Shown in pieces: positions 63,502 to 64,000 of a stretch of DNA of 64,000 nt. Both the position numbers and the translations under genes were made by a program. Each line of letters starts with the position of its first letter. The first letter of the stretch is position 1. This stretch comes from RGIG3178 sp964533965. GTDB lineage: Bacteria > Bacillota > Clostridia > Christensenellales > QAND01. The notes beneath the pieces are model-generated. The model was not told where the DNA came from. It did not search any database and saw nothing but the letters and a program-made list of their open reading frames with translations. The stretch lies in contig CAZHNN010000006.1 of assembly GCA_964533965.1 (NCBI GenBank), positions 1-64,000 on the forward strand, written 5' to 3'.

Positions 63502-64000
63502 TTGGAGACCAAACTGAAACTGTACGGGTTCAACAACCTTACCAAATCATTGAGCTTCAACATATACGATGTTTGCTATGCAAAGAGCAGCTCCGAGCAG
63601 CGCGATTATATCGCCTATATCGACGAGCAATACAATGCCGACAGATTGATCACGATCATGACGAATCTGACCGACATGATCGGCGCACAGGTTTTAAGCA
63701 TTTCCAAACAGGATTATGACCCCCAGGGCGCCAGCGTCACGTTTTTGATCGCCGAGGAAGCGATGTCGGGGTTAAGGGGATATGGTGATACGCTGCTCGC
63801 ACACCTGGACAAGAGCCATGTGACCGTGCATACCTATCCGGAATACCACCCCGAGACCAGCATCGCGACGTTCCGCGTGGATATCGACGTGGCGACCTGC
63901 GGGCAGATTACGCCGCTGCAGACGCTGGATTACCTGATAGGCTCCTTCGATTCGGATATCATAACAATGGATTACCGCGTTCGCGGATTTACGCGCGACG
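63502..64000 (+). CDS. speD: S-adenosylmethionine decarboxylase proenzyme, N-terminal part
   Basis: The visible 166 codons match the E. coli-type SpeD closely in layout: KLKLYGFNNLTKSLSFNIYD start, QDYDPQGASVTFLI and the processing site HLDKSHVTVHTYPE. The serine (about residue 105) self-cleaves to give the pyruvoyl cofactor. ATCGQITPL carries the conserved cysteine. It makes decarboxylated SAM, the aminopropyl donor for spermidine. The start is TTG with GGGAG 5 nt upstream. The gene runs off the right edge. It is controlled by the leader RNA and terminator in front. Confidence 0.93.
   Translation, partial: METKLKLYGFNNLTKSLSFNIYDVCYAKSSSEQRDYIAYIDEQYNADRLITIMTNLTDMIGAQVLSISKQDYDPQGASVTFLIAEEAMSGLRGYGDTLLAHLDKSHVTVHTYPEYHPETSIATFRVDIDVATCGQITPLQTLDYLIGSFDSDIITMDYRVRGFTRD

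Overview
This window looks like a chromosomal segment of a spore-forming, Gram-positive Clostridia-type bacterium, probably from a draft or metagenome assembly. Evidence: it carries spoIIE, spoVT and a SpoVB-like flippase. It has Firmicutes-type gene neighbourhoods (glmU-pth-mfd-spoVT-yabM-mazG-rqcP and spoIIE/tilS-hpt-ftsH). Shine-Dalgarno sites are strong (GGAGG-type), promoters are sigma-A-like, and fatty-acid synthesis is of the FabK type. A 20-N placeholder interrupts rpoC, so the sequence is an assembly scaffold. Genus cannot be read from the sequence.

Layout: (1) 1-12450, almost all on the minus strand: rpoB-rpoC, a zinc-ribbon membrane protein, then the str operon (L7Ae-like, rpsL, rpsG, fusA, tuf start) from its own consensus promoter. 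(2) 12450-25002, minus strand: a PIN/TRAM protein, carD, radA, a membrane-anchored unknown, ispF, rqcP, hup, mazG, a SpoVB-like flippase, a membrane protein with a putative RraB-like tail, spoVT and a PrsA-like foldase lipoprotein. (3) 25142-30760: mfd, pth, glmU. (4) 30960-36025: murC and a flavodoxin on plus, then transaldolase and a split transketolase on minus. (5) 36026-38760: an AT-richer accessory patch with a coding remnant, a frameshifted MFS transporter, a DUF2000 protein and a MarR regulator with a palindromic operator. (6) 38960-44263: prs diverging from argG-argH-M20 amidohydrolase across a palindrome-rich intergenic region. (7) 44316-50392: ftsH, hpt, tilS and spoIIE, minus strand. 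(8) 50707-53040: a small DMT transporter and three small lipoproteins. (9) 53147-62868: a complete type II fatty-acid operon (accBCDA, fabH, acpP, fabK, fabD, fabG, fabF, fabZ) behind a MarR/FabT-like regulator. (10) 62943-64000: a long structured leader with a consensus promoter and a terminator, then the start of speD (S-adenosylmethionine decarboxylase).

Most of the window is core metabolism and information processing. The most unusual element is the roughly 390-nt speD leader. It has a perfect promoter, a closed multi-hairpin domain of about 200 nt that I do not recognise, and an intrinsic terminator ending about 25 nt before the speD start. This is the architecture of a cis-regulatory RNA, possibly sensing a polyamine or SAM-related signal. 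Secondary points of interest are a possible small RNA on the plus strand upstream of rpoB, a tandem duplication of the radA 5' end, a parvulin domain split by a coiled coil, and palindrome clusters in front of prs/argG and accB.
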